Part shown: one piece after another, positions 31,625-34,239 of the stretch
How positions within the stretch are numbered: position 1 is the stretch's first letter
Layout: every line of letters starts with the position of its first letter
Assembly (NCBI GenBank): GCA_002433675.1
Contig: DJIP01000367.1
Location: 1 to 34,239 of the forward strand
DNA from: Halomonas halophila
GTDB lineage: Bacteria; Pseudomonadota; Gammaproteobacteria; Pseudomonadales; Halomonadaceae
Direction of reading: 5' to 3'
Length of the DNA: 34,239 nucleotides
Position numbers and translations under genes: made by a program
Notes under the pieces: generated by a model
Databases searched by the model: none
The model's input: the letters and a program-made list of their open reading frames with translations, nothing else
Told to the model about the DNA's origin: nothing

Positions 31625-34239
31625 ATGGATGACGGCATGATCCCCGGGCATCGGCCCTTTCCCACCGAGGCCATCGCAGACACCGGCCAGCGCCCGGCCG
31701 TGCCGACCGAATTCACCGCCGATGAGCACGGGGGCGGCCTTATCCCCCTGAGGGAACACCTCAATCACCGCCGGGTGATCACCGCCGAGCCCTACAGCGA
31801 AGGCGAGACCCCGGAAGCCGTGATAATGATGGACGTGGAGGAAGGTTCCGTCACGGTACTCGACGTGGTCGTCCAGGCCGCCTACATGCTGCCGGTGGTC
31901 GGTAACGTCATGGCCATCGGCGACGTCGCCCGCGACGTGGTTGACCTCGATGGCAACGACGCAGACGGCACGCCGAACTACCAGAACGTCTGGCTCTGGG
32001 CGGTGCTGGTGATCGACGCCATCGGTCTGGTGCCCGCCTTTGGCAACGCCTCCCGACCTGCACGTGCGGGGATCCGCGAAGGCATACAGGCGTTTGCCCG
32101 CGGTGAAGGCGTCGACATCGTCGCTCAGATTCTGGTCAACCAGGCCGGCGGTGCGGCGATGGATTTTCTGGCAGAACTCGAATCCAAGCTCGAGGAACAG
32201 AAACCGAAGCTGTTGCGCGAAATTGACACCATCGTCGGCAAACTCGCCGAGTTCATCAACAACCCAGTCGATGCCGCCACACAGCTCAAACTGATCGACG
32301 AGAACCCCGAGTGGTGGAACCTTCTCGAGAAAGGCAAGCGTGTCGTATTCATTGCCTTTGACCGCCTGCTCGAGGCCTTTGGTGACGACCGTCAGCGCCT
32401 CATCGCCTTCCTCGGCCAGCTCGGCGGGATGGCCAGGTCCATGGTCAACGCCGGGTTCGAGCGCCTGTTGCCGATGATACGCGACCTGGCCCAGGCGACT
32501 CGCCGCAGGTCGTCGCAACGTAGGGGCGTCAATCACCAGGGCACCGCCGTCACCGGGCAACGTACGGTCCACTACCTGTCGGCGGAAAACCGCCAGACCA
32601 CCCGCCACGAAGCCGAGCCAAGCGCCACTCCGGCCGGCTGCGTGTGCTCGCTGCATCGCCCCACCCCCACCAGTCCCAACCCTGTGGACTATGTGATGGG
32701 TGACGAGAACCTGTGGCACACCGACTTCAGCGTACCGGGGCTGATCGACGTCGAATGGACCCGCTACTACCGCTCCAGCATCGACGAACTCGATGACAGC
32801 GAGCTGGGCGCCCGCTGGAGCAGCCCGTTCCATACCCGCTTCGAGGCCCTGGGCGAGCAGTTGACCTTTATCGACAGCCTGAACCGCGCCCTGCCCATCG
32901 CCCCCCTCGAGGTCGGCGGCAGCCGCTTCCTCCCGCGTGAAAGCGTGACCCTGGAACACCCCGACAGCGAGCACTACCGGCTTCACTACCTCGACGGCAG
33001 TCAGGAGCTCTACCGCCGCATCGGCAAGTCCGGGCCGGGCGAGCGCGTCCATTTCCGCCTGGTCGAGCAGCGCGAGCGCGACGGCCGCGCCCTGCACCTG
33101 AGCTATCGCCAGGGCCGACTGGACCGGCTGACCGACGGCGCCGCCCTGCTGCTGCGCTTTCACTACAGCAGCGCGGGGCTGCTGGCCAAGGTGGTGCGCC
33201 ACTATCCCGGGGCGGACGTCACCAAACACAATGACGAAGCCGCCGAGGCGCACGAGCCCGAGGTGCTGGTCCGCTACCAGCACAGCGCCGACGGTGATCT
33301 GATCGAAAGTCGTGATATGCGCGGCTACACCCGCGAGTACCGCTACCAGCACCATCTGGTCACCCGCTACACCCACCGCAGTGGCCTGGCGGTGGAGCTC
33401 GAGTGGGACTGGCCGGGCAAGGCCGAGGGCGCCCTGCCCGCCGCTCACGATGCGCGCTGCGTACGCAACCGCCTGGAAGACGGCAGCGAAGACACCCGCT
33501 TCGAGTACCATCGCGGCCTGTGGTACACCCGCGTCACCGACGCCGACGGCGTGGTGACCTTCTACCGCTACAACTATCACAACCAGATCGAGTCGATCAC
33601 TCACCCCTTCCACCCGGCGCTGGGCAGCGAGCACTGGCGCTGGGACGAGCACGGCCGGCTGATCCGCCATATCGACGGCGAAGGACGCACCACCCACTAT
33701 CGCTATGACGACCAGGGTCGGCTGATCGAGACGGTCGACCCCCAGGGCCTGAGCACCCGCATCGACTACGACGACAAGGGCCTGCCGGTGCGCGTCACCG
33801 AGCCTGACGGGCGCGAACGCTCGCTGCGCTTCGATGAACGCGGCCTGCCGCTGCAAGAGATCGCCCCGAGCGGGCGCGTCACCACCTTCAGCCACGACGC
33901 GCGCGGCCTGCCCACGGCGATGACCGACGCCGCCGGCAACACCTACCAGTACCGCTGGAACGACCAGGGGCGGCTGACCAGTGCCAGCGACTGTTCACGC
34001 AAGACCACCCAGTTTCGCTACGACCACCGTGGCTGGCTGATCGAGCGCCGTGACGCCGCCGGGCATCGCACCCATTACACCCGTGACGCCACCGGCCTGC
34101 TGTTGAGCGTCGAGCACCCCGACGGCGCCATCGAGCACTTCTCCCACGACGGCGACGGCCGGCTGACCCAGTATCTCGATCCCACCGGGCAGCGCACCCG
34201 CTATCGCTACAATGGCAAGGGCCAGCCGATCGAGCGCCG
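31625..34239 (+). CDS. Rhs/YD-repeat protein, 5' portion
   Basis: The frame is open from ATG 31625 (GGAGG at 31611-31615) to the window end, 871 codons. Rhs proteins are large shells that enclose a variable C-terminal toxin and are exported by contact-dependent systems. In order: a polar start; two hydrophobic stretches (about residues 75-108 and 119-141, with L-P-V-V-G-N and I-G-L-V-P-A-F-G); a helical charged region; a C-V-C-S-L-H segment; a DUF6531-type domain from N-P-V-D-Y-V-M-G-D at 352; and many YD repeats (Y-R-Y-D-D-Q-G-R-L-I and relatives) from about 560. No PAAR domain is seen. The core end, toxin and immunity gene lie beyond the window. An in-frame stop at 31571 excludes a longer N-terminus. 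Confidence 0.9.
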   Translation, partial: MDDGMIPGHRPFPTEAIADTGQRPAVPTEFTADEHGGGLIPLREHLNHRRVITAEPYSEGETPEAVIMMDVEEGSVTVLDVVVQAAYMLPVVGNVMAIGDVARDVVDLDGNDADGTPNYQNVWLWAVLVIDAIGLVPAFGNASRPARAGIREGIQAFARGEGVDIVAQILVNQAGGAAMDFLAELESKLEEQKPKLLREIDTIVGKLAEFINNPVDAATQLKLIDENPEWWNLLEKGKRVVFIAFDRLLEAFGDDRQRLIAFLGQLGGMARSMVNAGFERLLPMIRDLAQATRRRSSQRRGVNHQGTAVTGQRTVHYLSAENRQTTRHEAEPSATPAGCVCSLHRPTPTSPNPVDYVMGDENLWHTDFSVPGLIDVEWTRYYRSSIDELDDSELGARWSSPFHTRFEALGEQLTFIDSLNRALPIAPLEVGGSRFLPRESVTLEHPDSEHYRLHYLDGSQELYRRIGKSGPGERVHFRLVEQRERDGRALHLSYRQGRLDRLTDGAALLLRFHYSSAGLLAKVVRHYPGADVTKHNDEAAEAHEPEVLVRYQHSADGDLIESRDMRGYTREYRYQHHLVTRYTHRSGLAVELEWDWPGKAEGALPAAHDARCVRNRLEDGSEDTRFEYHRGLWYTRVTDADGVVTFYRYNYHNQIESITHPFHPALGSEHWRWDEHGRLIRHIDGEGRTTHYRYDDQGRLIETVDPQGLSTRIDYDDKGLPVRVTEPDGRERSLRFDERGLPLQEIAPSGRVTTFSHDARGLPTAMTDAAGNTYQYRWNDQGRLTSASDCSRKTTQFRYDHRGWLIERRDAAGHRTHYTRDATGLLLSVEHPDGAIEHFSHDGDGRLTQYLDPTGQRTRYRYNGKGQPIER

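Noticed and set aside
31568..33895. 775-codon minus-strand open frame opposite the rhs gene
   Set aside because: The plus strand shows clear Rhs YD repeats, DUF6531 and a good Shine-Dalgarno. The antisense frame has no recognisable domain and no start signal.

Overview
The window is a GC-rich gammaproteobacterial chromosome segment. Gene content and order (flhDC master regulators, class-3 sigma-28 promoters, flhB-flhA-flhE, an Aer-like receptor, AhpC/AhpF, a TRAP transporter) fit a motile member of the Halomonadaceae (Halomonas/Chromohalobacter type). That assignment is inference from protein resemblance; no rRNA or tRNA is present to confirm it.

Positions 1-23159 are one continuous plus-strand flagellar and chemotaxis cluster. 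It opens inside fliD (5' end missing) and runs fliS, fliT, fliK and a free-standing FlhB switch-domain gene in tight or overlapping succession. Next come flhD-flhC behind a regulatory region with a perfect FNR/ANR-type palindrome. motA-motB-cheA-cheW, a Tar-like receptor, an Aer-like receptor and cheR follow a textbook sigma-28 promoter (4898-4924). A second sigma-28 promoter (14480-14506) precedes cheB, a third receptor, cheY and cheZ, which end at an intrinsic terminator. The last block is flhB, an 18-codon bridging ORF, flhA, flhE and fliA. All three receptors end in the x-W-E-x-F tether used by CheR/CheB.

Positions 23160-25959 hold the peroxide-defence pair ahpC and ahpF. ahpC has an OxyR-like operator next to a candidate promoter. 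The 336 bp between the two genes is unusual: the 3' end of ahpC is repeated as 20-bp tandem units, followed by about 200 bp of back-to-back perfect inverted repeats that could fold into a compact RNA with two mutually exclusive helices. A strong intrinsic terminator follows ahpF.

Positions 25960-31247 hold a catabolic or uptake island. On the minus strand lies a TRAP transporter operon (dctP-dctQ-dctM) ending in an RraA/HMG-aldolase-like gene; a LysR-type regulator is divergent on the plus strand. The 3' end of the RraA-like gene is also duplicated downstream, as at ahpC. The 638 bp divergent spacer contains a LysR-style T-N11-A palindrome upstream of a candidate dctP promoter, an AT-rich island (about 31% GC), and a strong Shine-Dalgarno with a 10-codon ORF locked in an inverted repeat in front of lysR.

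From 31536 to the window end is a small ORF followed by the 5' 871 codons of an Rhs/YD-repeat protein with an N-terminal hydrophobic region and no visible PAAR motif. Its C-terminal toxin region and any immunity gene lie outside the window. No tRNA, rRNA, CRISPR array, transposase or integrase gene was found.
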